Source of the DNA: Monilinia fructicola
Lineage: Eukaryota; Ascomycota; Leotiomycetes; Helotiales; Sclerotiniaceae
NCBI GenBank assembly: GCA_008692225.1
Contig: VICG01000003.1
Coordinates: 3,283,501 to 3,347,500 of the forward strand
DNA: 64,000 nucleotides
Reading direction: 5' to 3'
A program made the position numbers and the translations under genes. Each line of letters starts with the position of its first letter. Positions within the stretch are counted from its first letter, which is position 1. The notes beneath the pieces were generated by a model. That model did no database searches. It saw only the letters and a program-made list of their open reading frames with translations, and was not told where the DNA came from. Positions 36,763 to 49,129 of this stretch are shown one piece after another.

Positions 36763-39700
36763 ATGGTCTCTTATGCACCTTCTTCAGCCGACCGGCAATC
36801 CAATTCGAGATCAACGGGGGTAAATGGGAGCGCAAAGTCAGATAGGACTCCAGGGACACCGCGAAGGGAACGAAAGGAAAAGGCTGTGCAGGATCCGGGC
36901 CTCAAAGACTACGTACATACCCGAGTCTTTCTGAAAAGGAAATACACCTACTTATAATTGTTCAGCGTCTAGGAGAATGTCTCGGGAAAGGAGCTTTTGG
37001 ATCGGTTTACAAGGCCTTCAATTGGGGTACAGGGGAAGCCGTGGCTGTGAAGCAAATTAAGTTGGGAGACCTCCCAAAGAGCGAACTACGGATGATCGAG
37101 GTAGACATATTTGATTGAGATGGATGGGGACCTTGGGCTGATATCACATGTGTAGGCTGAAATAGACCTTCTCAAAAATTTGAATGTGGGTGTGCATGGA
37201 AGGAGGAGCGCCGCCGAGTTGTTCAAACTGACCTTTCGTAGCATGACAATATTGTCAAATATCTTGGTTTCGTTAAGTCATCGGACTGCTTGAACATAAT
37301 TCTGGAGTAAGACATCTTGTGTTTCGATTTCTAGGCCATGTTTGACTGACCATGACCCCCAAGGTATTGCGAAAACGGTTCACTACACTCGATATGCAAA
37401 AGTTATGGCAAATTCCCCGAAAACTTGGTTGGCGTTTACATGGGACAAATCCTGTTAGGACTTCAATATCTTCACGATCAGGGTGTTATTCACCGGGATA
37501 TAAAGGGCGCGAATATTCTTACAACTAAAGATGGCAAGGTCAAGCTTGCGGATTTTGGTGTGTCTACCAGCACTCTTGCTGGAGCAGACAAGGAGGCACA
37601 AGTTGTGGGGACCCCATACTGGATGGCTCCTGAGATCATACAACTTTCTGGTGCCACTCCCGCGTCTGATATATGGAGTTTGGGTTGCACAGTGATAGAA
37701 TTACTCGAGGGCAAGCCGCCGTATCACAAGCTGGCCCCGATGCCCGCCTTGTTTGCCATTGTCAATGATGACCATCCTCCTCTGCCTGAAGGAGTATCGC
37801 CAGTAAGTCAATGTTGGCATCGTCTCAAGGGAACTGAAACTTAACACTGTGTAGGCGGCTCGAGATTTTCTCATTCAGTGCTTCCAAAAAGACCCAAAAT
37901 CTAAGAGTTTCGGCTCGAAAATTGTTGAAACACGCTTGGATTGTGGGCTCACGGAGGACTGATGCTCCTGTTGCAAAACCCCCGACAAACTTCAATGAAG
38001 CAGTCGAAGAGGTGAAGCAGTGGAATGAAGCTCTTAAATCGCCCACCGCTGCCGGGACATTTCGTACGTCTACAAGATCGCAACAGCTTGGTAGCCCCTT
38101 GCCTGCCCGTCGAGACCCACCTTTGAGAAATATTCATAATGATTCGCAAAACAACAACATCATCACACCTCCCAAGGGCCCCCTCTCTTTGGCGAAACCT
38201 AAATCTCTGGCAAGTTCATTTAGGTCTCCAGAAACTTCAGGTAAGCGAGGCCCACTAGGAAATTTCAAAAATTCCTTGTGGAAGCTGACTGTTGAAGCGG
38301 ATGATAATTGGGATGATGATTTCGCTTCTTCTATATCTCCAAGTGCACTTCAGCTCCCACATTTGAAGCCTCACGATAATTTTGGAGGTTTACTCTCCGC
38401 TGATCGCCTGAAGTCATTCGCATCATTTGAGTTTGCAAATGATGAAACTGACAACTGGGACAACAATTTTGAAGGTGATCTCGTCACGATCAAAGGCCCT
38501 AATGTCCATGTTGAGACAGACGGTCATGAATTGGAGACCATTCGACCCTACAGAATCAAAGCGTTCCACGAATATCGACCTCGACGAAGACATTTCTCCT
38601 AGAAGTTATTCTCGAAAGCCGTCTATACCTCCCCCTCGACCAAAGTCTCCAGTGAAGGCTCGAGCGGAAGGAAAATTTGCCTTGCCTTTGAGACCAGCAA
38701 TAATGTATCGCGAGAACACCATAGAAGATTATTCAGACCTATTTGTTGACAATGATAATGTTTTTGACAAGAGATTGGATATCATTAAAGTCGGTAATCC
38801 CAATGAACCATCGTATCCAGTACTAACGCTTGATAACTTTAGGATGATGCTCTTTCTCCGAAACTCTTTCACCCGTCTGACCTAACAAGCATTCCGCGTT
38901 CTGGCCAGTCACCTACTACAAACGGAGGTAGCAGTTTGCGAAGAAAAACCACACCCAATTCTCATGAAAATCCATCTATGCATCGGACAAACTCGTCGGT
39001 TGAGATACAGAAGTATGCGGAAAATGAGGAAGATGAAGACTTTTCAGACATCTTTGACCCACGGGGTGCCATTGTTCCGAGGATCGAGACCGAAAAGGGT
39101 TCAGAAGAAGCATTAATGATCAACTCCAAACTTTCACATAACTCCTGGCTGGGAGATGAGGATGATGAGGATGACCCCTTTGCCTCGTTGGAGCAAGGTT
39201 TTGATGAGATGGATTTGCAAGCCAATATTGCCAGAGATAAACATGCGCGGCTGTGCGCATCGGTTGAAGGATTAGTGAGCTCACTGAAAGCAACACAGGC
39301 CGAGGATGTATTATCAGAATTATCAGAACAACTGGTATGCTTCAACTCAATCATGATGACTTGCTTTACTAACTTCCTGTTTAGCTTGATATTCTGTATG
39401 AGTCGGAAGACGCAAAAGGACTCATTATCAGTGCTCATGGAATGCTTCCAATCCTGGAAATACTAGAACCGTGTAATCTGAAAAGTCGTCAAAGTATGAT
39501 CTTGAGATTACTCAAAGTTGTCAACGCCATCATCTCGAACGATGTTGAGATTCAAGAAAACTTATGCTTCGTTGGAGGAATTCCCATAATTACGAAGTTT
39601 TCGGCTAGACAATACTCAAATGAGATCCGTCTTGAGGCTGCTGCGTTTGTCAGACAAATGTATCAGACCTCTACATTGACGCTGCAGATGTTTGTCAGTG

Positions 39701-41611
39701 CCGGTGGATTGAATGTTCTCGTCGAATTCCTCGATGAGGACTATGATGATGCTAGGGATCTTGTTCTCATTGGTGTCAATGGTATCTGGAATGTGTTTGA
39801 ACTTCAGGTATGTTAGCATACCCAATTCTCAATCTTTTGACTAAAATTTTGTTAGGGGCCAACTCCAAAAAATGACTTCTGTCGCATCTTCTCCAGAAGC
39901 AAGATATTATCACCATTGGCGCTCGTTCTGGACCGTGTACTAGATGAAGAAGATGAACTTTCTGAACTCATCGAGGGACGGATTGTCAATATCTTCTATC
40001 TTTTCTCGCAAGCAGAAAATTATGTCAAGGAGGTTGTGGCTGATCATGTAGTTCTCAAACGTAAGTTTTTTTTGGTGTCATTTCATGGTACGGTTACTCT
40101 AACACTACATTAGGGGTTCTGAAGGATCTGAGACGCATGACACCAGTGCATCAAATCACCATGCTGAAGTTCATCAAGAACCTATCTATGTTATCGACAA
40201 CCCTCGAATCACTCCATGCCGCAAATGCCATTGAACTGTTGATCGACTTATTGAGCTCAAGTATGAAGCGCACGCCTGATCACTTCCGTGAAATCTCGAA
40301 TCAGGTTTTGAATACTATGTATAACTTATGTCGACTCAGTAAAGAGCGACAAGAGGATGCAGCTTTTTAATGGAATAATACCATTACTTCAACGAATCAT
40401 GAAGACCAAACGTCCCCCGAAGGAGTTCGCTCTGCCTATATTATGTGATATGGCGCATTCTGGGAAAGTTGGACGTAAATATCTTTGGCAGAATAAAGGG
40501 TTACAGTTTTATGTTTCATTACTGGAAGACCAATATTGGCAGGTCACCGCTTTGGATGCCATATTTATTTGGTAAGTTGAACACGCTGTGGGTAACAATG
40601 CATCTACTGATTCTGGATCCAGGCTCCAAGAAGAGACCGCCAGGGTTGAAAAAGCTTTACTAGAAGGTAATTTTACTGCCATGATAGTACAGTGTTTCAC
40701 TGCACCGAAGGCGAACGCCTTTGACTATAACTTATTGGAACCTTTACAAAAGCTCTTACGGTTGAGTTCACCTATTGCCGGCTCACTCGCTCGAACTGAA
40801 TCTCTTCACTGGTATTTTACAGAAGCTTAACCATAAAAAGGCTGTTGTGCGACTAAATTTGCTACGTATCGTTCGTAGCATATGCGATTCTAGCGGTGAT
40901 GAAGCAGAAAGCATCAGGCATCATGCCTTGTTTGAAGTAATTCAACATCTTGCTGAAAATGATAGTGCGGTGCTGGTAAGAAACATGGCAAGTGAATTGG
41001 TCAAGTTCAATTTGGAGAAGGCCTCCGAGAATGGAAGTGCTTCAAGGTCTCGATTGACTTCGAGACGTGGAAGTTCTTTCACGCCACCCTCACTTCAACA
41101 TACTGCGTCAACTCCTTTGACTCCAACTCAAGCTAGTCGAATGTCACAAACATCAGCATTTATTGATGGTAGTGTTACACCTCATAGACGCTCGGGTATC
41201 ACATCGGCAGCATCTAGCAGCACAGAATCCCTTCATTATCGACCTAGAACGACGGAAGGGACAACTTCCATAATGCGAAAGACAAGTGGCGACTTGACAA
41301 ATGGGGTGCCGCCTAGCAAAAGTCGATTACCTCGAACATCACTGCTACGTGCATCGCGGTCTTCGATAGCGGCACCGCAGCTCAGGGATGATTCCTCACA
41401 TCTTAGAAGAGAAAATAGGGAGATTGGAGTTAGGACAAGAGAAAGAGAAAGGGAAAGGGAAAGAGATAGAGACAGGGATAGGGATAGGGATAGGGATAGG
41501 GATAGGGATAGGGATAGGGATAGGGATAGGGAAAGGGAAAGGGAAAGGGAAAGAGAAAGGGAAAGGGAAAGGGAAAAGAGAAAGAAAGAGAGCGAGAGAG
41601 AGAACCAATAA
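36763..41611 (+). CDS. sepH: SepH/Cdc7-type protein kinase of the septation initiation network
   Basis: Ser/Thr kinase acting below the spindle-pole GTPase to trigger septum formation. Eleven exons: 36763-36912, 36966-37100, 37156-37185, 37242-37306, 37364-37802, 37855-38789, 38843-39334, 39385-39807, 39856-40060, 40114-40571 and 40623-41611; introns 48-57 bp. Kinase domain residues about 50-300: [45 protein letters not shown]. After an acidic linker ([17 protein letters not shown]) comes an armadillo-like half and a Ser-rich tail ending in RD/RE repeats. Frame breaks, each one extra base: A4 37896-37899, C3 38546-38548, T5 40364-40368 and near 40801. Corrected length about 1438 aa. The end is uncertain: another frame continues to 41708 with PVGGPELKLNSRRRTTRP. 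The 38790 donor (GTCGGT) is weak. Confidence 0.9.
41437..41600 (+). repeat. Coding hexamer repeat (GATAGG / GAAAGG)n at the kinase C-terminus
   Basis: GAAAGG units (Arg-Glu), then about ten GATAGG units (Arg-Asp), then GAAAGG again. The array is in frame as (RE)n(RD)n(RE)n. Length changes in whole units preserve the frame, but one-base slippage would change the terminus, which may explain the ambiguous stop. Confidence 0.85.
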
Positions 41612-42345
41612 GATCTAATACATCTACTCCGGTTGGTGGGCCTGAGCTTAAGTTGAATTCGAGGAGGAGAACAACGAGACCGCCTAGTGGTGATATTAAA
41701 TGGACATGATATGATCATGATCATAATCATAAAACGTGATTATAAGATATGAAAATATGATATAAGGGATCCATGAATTGGGAAGAAAAGGGCTGGATGG
41801 ATTCATGGATGGATACTATTATGGATGGGTGGGTGGATGGGATGGATAAGGAATGGAATTGACTGCATTTTCTTCGGAGTAATTGAAAGACCATAGGGGT
41901 CTTTAAAGGGGTTTGTTCATCCGTCTACCATTTGATAGGAACTTGATAGTGTTTGCATATTTGCGAGGAGTTCCTAGGTGCATTGAGGGAAAGTAGGGGT
42001 TGGGATTGGGGATTGGGGTTGGGACTGATATTGATACAACATCCACGGATGAAATGAAGAAGTAGTCCTTTTTTTTAGTATTTTAGAGATTAAATTAAGT
42101 GAGTTGAGTTGAGTCGAATTGAATAGAGAAATGAGAAATAGCAATATAATGGGCTGTGATTGTCTCTTGTTTTGGGGAATTGTTAGCAGAGTGCTATATA
42201 CTCTTAGGTGAACAAAGTATAGATGGGCATCGGGAGAATATGGGTGAAACCACCAAACGTCCCTCGATATATACTTTGACTTCGGATCAGGGCTCATACC
42301 ATACATACCATAACATGCTTCAAGTCAAGCAAGCTTCACGCATAC
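41612..42345. other. Intergenic, kinase 3' region
   Basis: Apart from the alternative kinase C-terminus to 41708 no frame is supported. There are GGATG repeats at about 41790-41850 and a GGGATTGGGGATTGGGG G-rich tract at about 42000-42020. Confidence 0.45.
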
Positions 42346-43182
42346 ATGAGCCCGCACCCACGATCGCTCTCCCCAATCGCTCAACGGGACGTCCTCGACA
42401 AATTATCGCTTTTCCTCACGTGTGCCTCCCTCCCTCCCTCCCTCCGGTCTAACAATGGGCTCACGCGACTAGACTGGTCGTCGAAGATCGAGAAGTATCT
42501 CCTGCGTTACGCTACGTTAGATTGGCGGAGATGTATCGCGCGTTGGGTTTCTTTGCTTGTGGGGGCCGGGATCGCATCTCATCTACGGCTGGTTCGGGCC
42601 CTAGAACAAAGGCACTTGGCTCTTCAAGAAGCAGGACGTCCTCTGGTGTGTGTCTGCGGTTCGTTGCGCTCTGGAGTATGCATGTCCGAGGATGGGATTC
42701 GAAGTTCACGATGGCGCACCGGAGGATCGTCGGCCATTCCTCGAGGCGAGACCGTGTCGAAGTGTCGGGTGCGTATATATCAGAGCCCGCTCGCATCATC
42801 TCAAGGCGCAGTTCCGTCGAATACAAAGCTGTAGGCACCGAGCGGTGGTCGGCTCGTGCTCGATCTTCCCGTTTGACCCCCGTCCGCGATCATGCGTTGG
42901 GCAATCGATCCCCCGATTTCGGCAACATGGCGCGCAGGCTCGTGGTGGAAACTTTTCCGTGCCCCCGCTGCGTGCGGATGGTGTTTCGTGCGTGCGAGTC
43001 ATTGGGTATTCGAGTATGCCTATCTCTGGCACTCGGGTTCTCCCGTGTGTGTGGCTTGCTCGGATCTCGTGGAAGGATGGCGTACACCCGTGGATATCCT
43101 AGAACATCTTCATCTCGCGCAACCGGTTTTCGTTGGAGGATCGTGCTGCTGGGATTATGAGGATCGAGTGAGAATTCGTTGA
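42346..43182 (+). CDS. GC-rich, Cys/Trp/Arg-rich hypothetical ORF island, frame unresolved
   Basis: A block clearly richer in G and C than its surroundings is open in several frames. A plausible path starts MSPHPRSLSPIAQRDVLDKL at 42346 with LDWSSKIEKYLLRYATLDW and LVRALEQRHLALQEAGRPL. It then shifts to the frame with PRMGFEVHDGAPEDRRPFLE near 42690 and ends in the frame with AYLWHSGSPVCVACSDLVEG and CCWDYEDRVRIR (stop 43180-43182). At least two frame changes or introns would be needed, and a CCCT microsatellite lies in the first part. No family was recognised. GC-rich DNA favours chance open frames, so this could be one real gene with indels or mostly noise. Confidence 0.3.
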
Positions 43183-43793
43183 TTGGATCTACAGATTTGG
43201 GAGGTTGATGCGCTTTCGTCTGAGGCTGAAAGATAGTTGAGTCATTATACGTCATTACTAGATTTAGATGATTATGGCCGTATGTGCTGATGCGAAGAGA
43301 TCGGAATGTTACATCATCTCATTTACATTGAGAGGTTGTTGACTTGAGATTGGTTGCTCTTGACTAGGACTTTCGAAAGTATGGATCCAATACATTGTAT
43401 TGCTTTGATTGGGACCTAAGATTTGCGCCGTTTGATCTTGTTTGACTGTCTAAGGTTGACTGACAATCTTTGGACTACGTATTATCTCGTCTTTAGGAGA
43501 ACTTTCTACGCTGTAGGATGTTTCTTCTTGGTTCAGACGTCTTTGAAAGTGAGATTATCTCATCTTAGTTGATTATCTGATATTCATCCAAATGGCCTAA
43601 ATCTCAACTAATTGTCTCTTTTTGATTGATAGATCGATAGATTCATATATGTTGTTTATCTTGGTACTATTGGCACGATAAATGAAGGGGCATGATTAGG
43701 TCTTTTGTACTGATCCATTCATTCATATAAGCTGACTGACTGGCACTTAGCCCTTCTCATCTATCTAATCTGTTTCTAGCAATCACCGTTCTG
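43183..43793. other. Intergenic, nothing recognised
   Basis: No coding frame or repeat is supported beyond short GATTGATAGATCGATAG-like DNA near 43625. Confidence 0.45.
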
Positions 43794-44549
43794 TTACTTT
43801 TGCTTTATTTGAGCCTGAATGAACTTGTCAGGACAAAATTTCCTAACAAAGCCCCGAATGTTCGAGCCAACAGGCCCTGAAACTTCCACCTGCTTCTCAT
43901 TCTCTAGTGCTCTGATTAAGATTACGGTACCGTAATTTCGGGCATCCTTTTCCTTCTCTAGTCTTTCTAAGCCGCAGTTTCTATCCTCAATAGTGGGGAA
44001 GCTAATGGTGATGACCTCCTGAAGGCTTCTAACCGCCCGAGGAGCGACCGAGCTGGATTGGGAGCTAGCGAATGCCCCTCTGCCTGAAGTATAAGGTACG
44101 GAGGTATTGGCGCGCTGGTGCTCAGGGGTAAAGCTCAATTCACTAGCCTCGGCAAAGGAAAGAGAAGGAGCTCCTCCCGCTGGGCCGCTGTCGTCAAAGG
44201 AGAGTGGGACCGCACAGTTGGCGAGACTGGCGTCGTCGAAGTGGGCGATCTTTAGGCTTTCAGGCTCTTCTGAGTTTCTTTCTTCCATCCACACTGGAAT
44301 CCTCGATAGCTTTTGAGCGGGTACGGACGCGAGAGGCTTGGCTGAAATACTAGGACTCTGCGTGGTATTTGCCCTGGGAGTGATGGAGGTAGCAGGGGTG
44401 GCAGAGGAGCTTACGGCCACTGGGACGGAGACATCAGAAGAGGTGGTAGGAGCAGCGGTAGCAGATACTACGGCTCTACTTGCTTCGATCTCATCCATTA
44501 GAACGTCGAGTTCTTCCATGGAGGCCAATTCATCATAGTTGGTAGACAT
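43794..44549 (-). CDS. Hypothetical protein, 251 aa, single exon
   Basis: Starts MSTNYDELASMEELDVLMDE. The N-terminal half is Ser/Thr/Ala/Pro-rich and probably disordered. The middle holds RIPVWMEERNSEEPESLKIA. The C-terminal 80 residues look folded: RSLQEVITISFPTIEDRN, ERLEKEKDARNYGTVILIRAL, VSGPVGSNIRGFVRKFCPDK, ending QAQIKQK. The Asp/Glu-rich start could be an acidic helix. There is no signal peptide or membrane segment. I do not recognise the family. It is intact, with codon-like composition over 250 residues. The neighbours are gene-poor on both sides, so context gives no hint. Confidence 0.62.
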   Translation of the reverse strand: MSTNYDELASMEELDVLMDEIEASRAVVSATAAPTTSSDVSVPVAVSSSATPATSITPRANTTQSPSISAKPLASVPAQKLSRIPVWMEERNSEEPESLKIAHFDDASLANCAVPLSFDDSGPAGGAPSLSFAEASELSFTPEHQRANTSVPYTSGRGAFASSQSSSVAPRAVRSLQEVITISFPTIEDRNCGLERLEKEKDARNYGTVILIRALENEKQVEVSGPVGSNIRGFVRKFCPDKFIQAQIKQK

Positions 44550-47500
44550 TCTGCGTAAGGTATGGTAGCTGTTAGTCTAGGACTGTGAGTTGCTTGATAG
44601 ATCGAAAGGATGGAAGTAGACGAGAGTCCTTGCATCTGTCGATATTCTCGAGATTCTCGAGCACAAAAAGCAATACTCGCGTAACATCATGAAACCAGAC
44701 AATAGCAGCGAATTAAGCGAGGAAGGCCTAACAATTACTTCATGCTTCCCTTCGCTTCGCTTCGCATCCCGCTTGATACTGTATAGAACCTAACAACAGG
44801 AAAGAACAAAGTGCTGAGCGTTCAGGGAGAGACATTTGATTTTCTTTCTACTCAACAGGTACTTGTTGCTCAATTGCATACCAAGAAATACTCCATTCGC
44901 TTAATTCTTTTGATCTAGCACTACCCAGGCAGATTCTTAAGCTCAATTACCCTAGTCACCATAAAAACTAGTACAATATACCGTATCTCTATTTTTTGGC
45001 CGCAAGATATGTCAGTAATCGCTTGTCGAAGAGCATGAGCAACAAGGAGGCATCAATGTCAAATGGGATGATCAGATCAAAGAGCTTCTTCCTGCATTTA
45101 TCTAGTCCCAATCCCATTTTGAGATACCAAAATAGTCTTGCCCCAAAGAAGAAATTGCCAATCTAGCAAGCACGGAACATCTAGCCTTCATAATGGGTCA
45201 AAATTTCATGATGAGGACCGGTGTTAAGAGGGTAGGATGAGAGACCTATGCAAGCGCAGCGAAGGAGACGCTGCATTTCCTTCGAGCTTGCTGTCTAGCA
45301 ATATGAATCATTAGGTATATAATTGATGCAACTCTTGTCAAGGAGCCACGACTGCTCTATGGTATACATTAAAATACAATAATCTATTCGTTCAGGTTAG
45401 CGCAAAGTTTTATCGTACTTTTCATCCATATTTCTAAATGGATCCTCAGTTTTCTGCAGATAATACCGGCATTTAGAATAGAAATTTGAAAATGAAGGGT
45501 TTGTGGGTTGTGTTAGCATGATAGTGTTTGCAGATATAGAAATTGCAGCTCTGAATCGCTACAGTTGTTCCAAACTTTGCAAAATTACTCACAGTCGTTT
45601 TGAACTTTTAAGTGCATCTTTGGATTAGCACCTCTCGGTACCGAAGCCCAAAAGGACGGGCTATCATTGATGCAACGTTGAGTCATCGCTATTTGGCAAC
45701 TATTGATTAGCATGACTGTGGCGAAATACTTCAAGGTTACTACAAGAAAGTTGCATGGAGACATGATACTCTGAGGAATTCTGGAACCGTTCTGGTTGAG
45801 AGGATGACGGAGCACATGCGCTCTGAGAGAAGAGATACTTTACTCGAGCGAATGTTTGCAGAATACGATGACCGAACACGGTTCCTTTAATCTGTGTTCA
45901 TCTAGCTGTCAAGATAAAAGAAAAGAGATAAGTACCGAGGCAGGGAGCGGGAAAAGAGTATTCTCAATGAATCTTCTCTACAGCTTCCACGGTATATCTT
46001 CAAAGCTCATTTAGAAATGATGTGTAAGCGAAAATTTGGGAATGTGTTTTCTGGAGTTTGGAAGCAGTGATGGAGAGTCAGCGACCTATCCGCAAATAGC
46101 ACTTCGCCAACACCCTGTGCAGAGTCTCCACAATTCCTTTTCGCGATAGATTGAATCGAGGATGGAGCGGCAGCTGGATGTTCCCCGTGTTCTTTGGTCG
46201 CCATAAAGTTCATCTGGCGAGACCAGGGTTCGCGTAAGTGAGCTTGGCAATTGACTTGTGTGTCTTCTCGATTGGAGGGCGGGTGGGTATCTATCTACGT
46301 TGAGATATACAATGCTATGGTAAGTGAAAATATCGAAGATTGTCCAAAAACACGGTCTCAGGATGGGTTCCAAGATATAAAATGTGGAAACGAACTTCGA
46401 TTTGTCATTATACTGTGAAGTCTCAAGATTGTGACTGTTGTGTGGATGGCAATGTACGGAGGCTGTGGCAGTCAAGTGAATCACCGAAGATGGAAGATAT
46501 TTGGTCGGGTACATGTATTAGTGCGGGTAGGATCGAAAAGCCTGGGAGCAAAGTCCTCCCGATGTCGATTTATTCTTCTCGCCAAAGTTTTTTGATGCTT
46601 CGAAATCGTCTGCGTAGTAGCGCTTGTCGCCATGCTGCGATGACAGCCCTGATGTAGAGGTGCGAAGATGGAAAGCTGTGGAATTGAACCTCTATATAGT
46701 GATGAGTGAAGCCAGCTATCGTAGAAAACTATAGAGCAATGAAATATTGAGCTTGAAAACCCGTAATAAAGTCAGCCGCTGATGTATTTGTACCGTTGGG
46801 TATGTACCCTTCCGGCTCAGCGATCCGTGGACGTCCTAGGAGATACATACCATGAAATCAGTCTGTAGAAATAGATTTCCATCATCTATGCTAGAAACAT
46901 ATGGAGATTATTTTGGCTCCATGCTGCAAGTTTTTAGACATTCAACTGGTTTGTCCTTCAATTCGTTCTCACGCTCCTTCCTAGCCTCTCCCTTCCTCCC
47001 AGCTGTACTTATCCCAACCTATCTTAGAAAACCATCAAGGTTTCTATTATGAGGGTCGCAAAAATGGGTGAGATGAAGTTCAGTATCTCATGGACGGTTT
47101 CTATGCCCCTGTTGGAGCGACGTATTGGACAATGTGATTTGAAATGCCTTCGTCGGATACAACACTATATGCATTAAACACAATAGGTCTCGGAATATCT
47201 CCATCGGTCTAAGTTAAAATTTACTTGGAATTTTTGCTAAAGCCTTCTCTCTTGCCGTCAATCTTGTTGAATAAGCTGATTTGTAACGTTGACTGGGGAT
47301 GAGGTGAGCTTTTCGCTAGAGCACTTTTAATTCCTGCCAAGGGTAGTCTCAACAAAGAGCCTGCCGAGATATTATTGATTAGTTCGTGACTTTTCTCCTG
47401 CCCCCGAGCTACTTGATACCCTCCAATGTGTGGATATACTTTTGTTTCGATTTTTCCAGTGGTAGGGCTCTTGGAGTCTTTGTCGGTTTCTGTGGAACAC

Positions 47501-48436
47501 CTGGTGACTTTTTTTCTAGCATTGTTCTTTTGAGCAATTGTTCGCTTCTTATTCCAATTTTTTATGTATTAGTCAAGTTCCTTCAATATCCAATGAACAA
47601 ATTAATTAGTTGACTCTACTTGGGTACCTTGACGAGGAGCATCGGATCTGTGAGAACATTATTGTTCCGAAGATCTCCCGCCCCTTTCACAACTCTGTAT
47701 TCTCGCTTCGAGACACCTCTGGTAATAACCCACATTTCAGTTGAATATCAATCCACAATCAATATACTGGGTCCCAGTATCTATGAATAAGGATCTAACA
47801 CTATGATGTTATATATATCGTTGACAGCCATCGCCTTCCCTTTGATGGTTAGTATTTGATTCGCCTTGCCCAGTGTGGACTTTTTGTTAATGGCTAAAAA
47901 GTGGAGGCTCGAACCTTGTGGATTTTTTCATGGCATATATTGACTTAAATCCAAAATTAGCAATTGCTGATCAAGTTTCATTCTACCTGTGCAAGCGAAA
48001 TAGATAGGGTTGGAAGCTGGGAGGATATCTGACTTAAAGAGGCTGAAGTATAGTAGATTAATGGCTTTGATATTTGTCTTTATATAATCATGCACTTGTC
48101 TTTCAGTAGGCAGTGTAATTATACTATTCAATAAGATAGCTGTTTATGATAGAGTGTGGTGGAATTTATTAGATGAAGAAGAAAATGATGTAAGCACAGT
48201 GAAGCTTGGCAATAAAAGGCAAGGGAAATAGTACGGTGAAGTAAAAATTATGAAAATGACAATCGGCTCAACATTATACCGTTTCAAAGAGCTTCAGAAG
48301 AAAAAGAAAACTCTTGGTTGCATGTAGACATGGTCAAATGTCAAATTACTAGGCCCAAAATATGAATCAATTTGCTACTTAGAATAAGTACTATGGAAAT
48401 CGCTGACACTTTTAAGAGAGATTGGGTATTAAAAAG
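44550..48436. other. Long gene-poor stretch
   Basis: About 3.9 kb without a supportable gene. Open frames at 45585-45815, 46086-46514, 46340-46657 and 47386-47613 are short, overlap on opposite strands and show no recognisable domain. The sequence is moderately AT-rich and not obviously repetitive, compatible with decayed genes or transposon remnants. Confidence 0.5.
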
Positions 48437-48786
48437 TAAAACTTCGTGTGGCAGATATGGGAGAAAATCTTCCCGGAAGAGATCCTTGAATGCTGAGCAG
48501 AAGTGGAAACACCCATTTTCTCCTCTTATCACCACCAGGTTTTGTCCTGTGCTTCAATTATCGAGTCGATCACTGCGTCAAATTTGGAATGGGGAGTCGA
48601 AGACTCAGCTTCAGAGGTGCAAGAGGTGGTTGATAGCGATTGAATGCATATGCGATACCGTGCATCATTCATCAAACATGTCCAGCATGAATGGGTGAAA
48701 TTGGTAGATAGGCAATAAAGCGATGGCAAGTGGAAGAATTATCCGGATGAGCAAGCAAGGAAATATCAATTTTCCATAGTAGAGTA
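48437..48786 (+). pseudogene. Decayed coding frame of unknown family with three internal stops
   Basis: One frame reads as coding-like protein for about 115 codons with internal TGA, TGA and TAA. Its segments are FVWQIWEKIFPEEILEC, AEVETPIFSSYHHQVLSC, LEWGVEDSASEVQEVVDSD, MHMRYRASFIKHVQHEWVKL and SDGKWKNYPDEQARKYQF. The stops could derive from CGA and CAA by C-to-T change, as in repeat-induced point mutation. The frame is not interrupted by indels, unlike the sequence-error pattern elsewhere. No family was recognised. Chance cannot be excluded. Confidence 0.4.
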
Positions 48787-49129
48787 AGTGATGGGGATAA
48801 GATAGAGGTACTCAATTAACTCATCATTTTCCGAGAAAGTCCCTACGGCGATGATGATATCTTGGTTTTTTTGCCAAATTCTTGCCGTATCACAAACCAG
48901 ACCAAGATATTAATCTGTTTCGTTATTTCGTAAGATATTGGCACAAATAATTCAATGGATGGTAGATAAGATGTGACCGCCACCAATCCTGGGGTCTGCG
49001 AATGATTGTTGTGGTGTGACAGGTTCTAAAGGATTGGTAGGAGAAGAAAATTCGGAATCTGCCATCGAGGCAGGTCGAAAGTGGAGATAGTAAGAGTGTC
49101 AAGGAACTTTGAATCATCTGCTTTTGAAA
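48787..49129. other. Intergenic, nothing recognised
   Basis: No gene, RNA or repeat is supported in this interval. Confidence 0.4.

Noticed and set aside
46007..46657. Possible gene on either strand (105 and 142 codons)
   Set aside because: The frames overlap on opposite strands, neither shows a domain or a usable exon chain.
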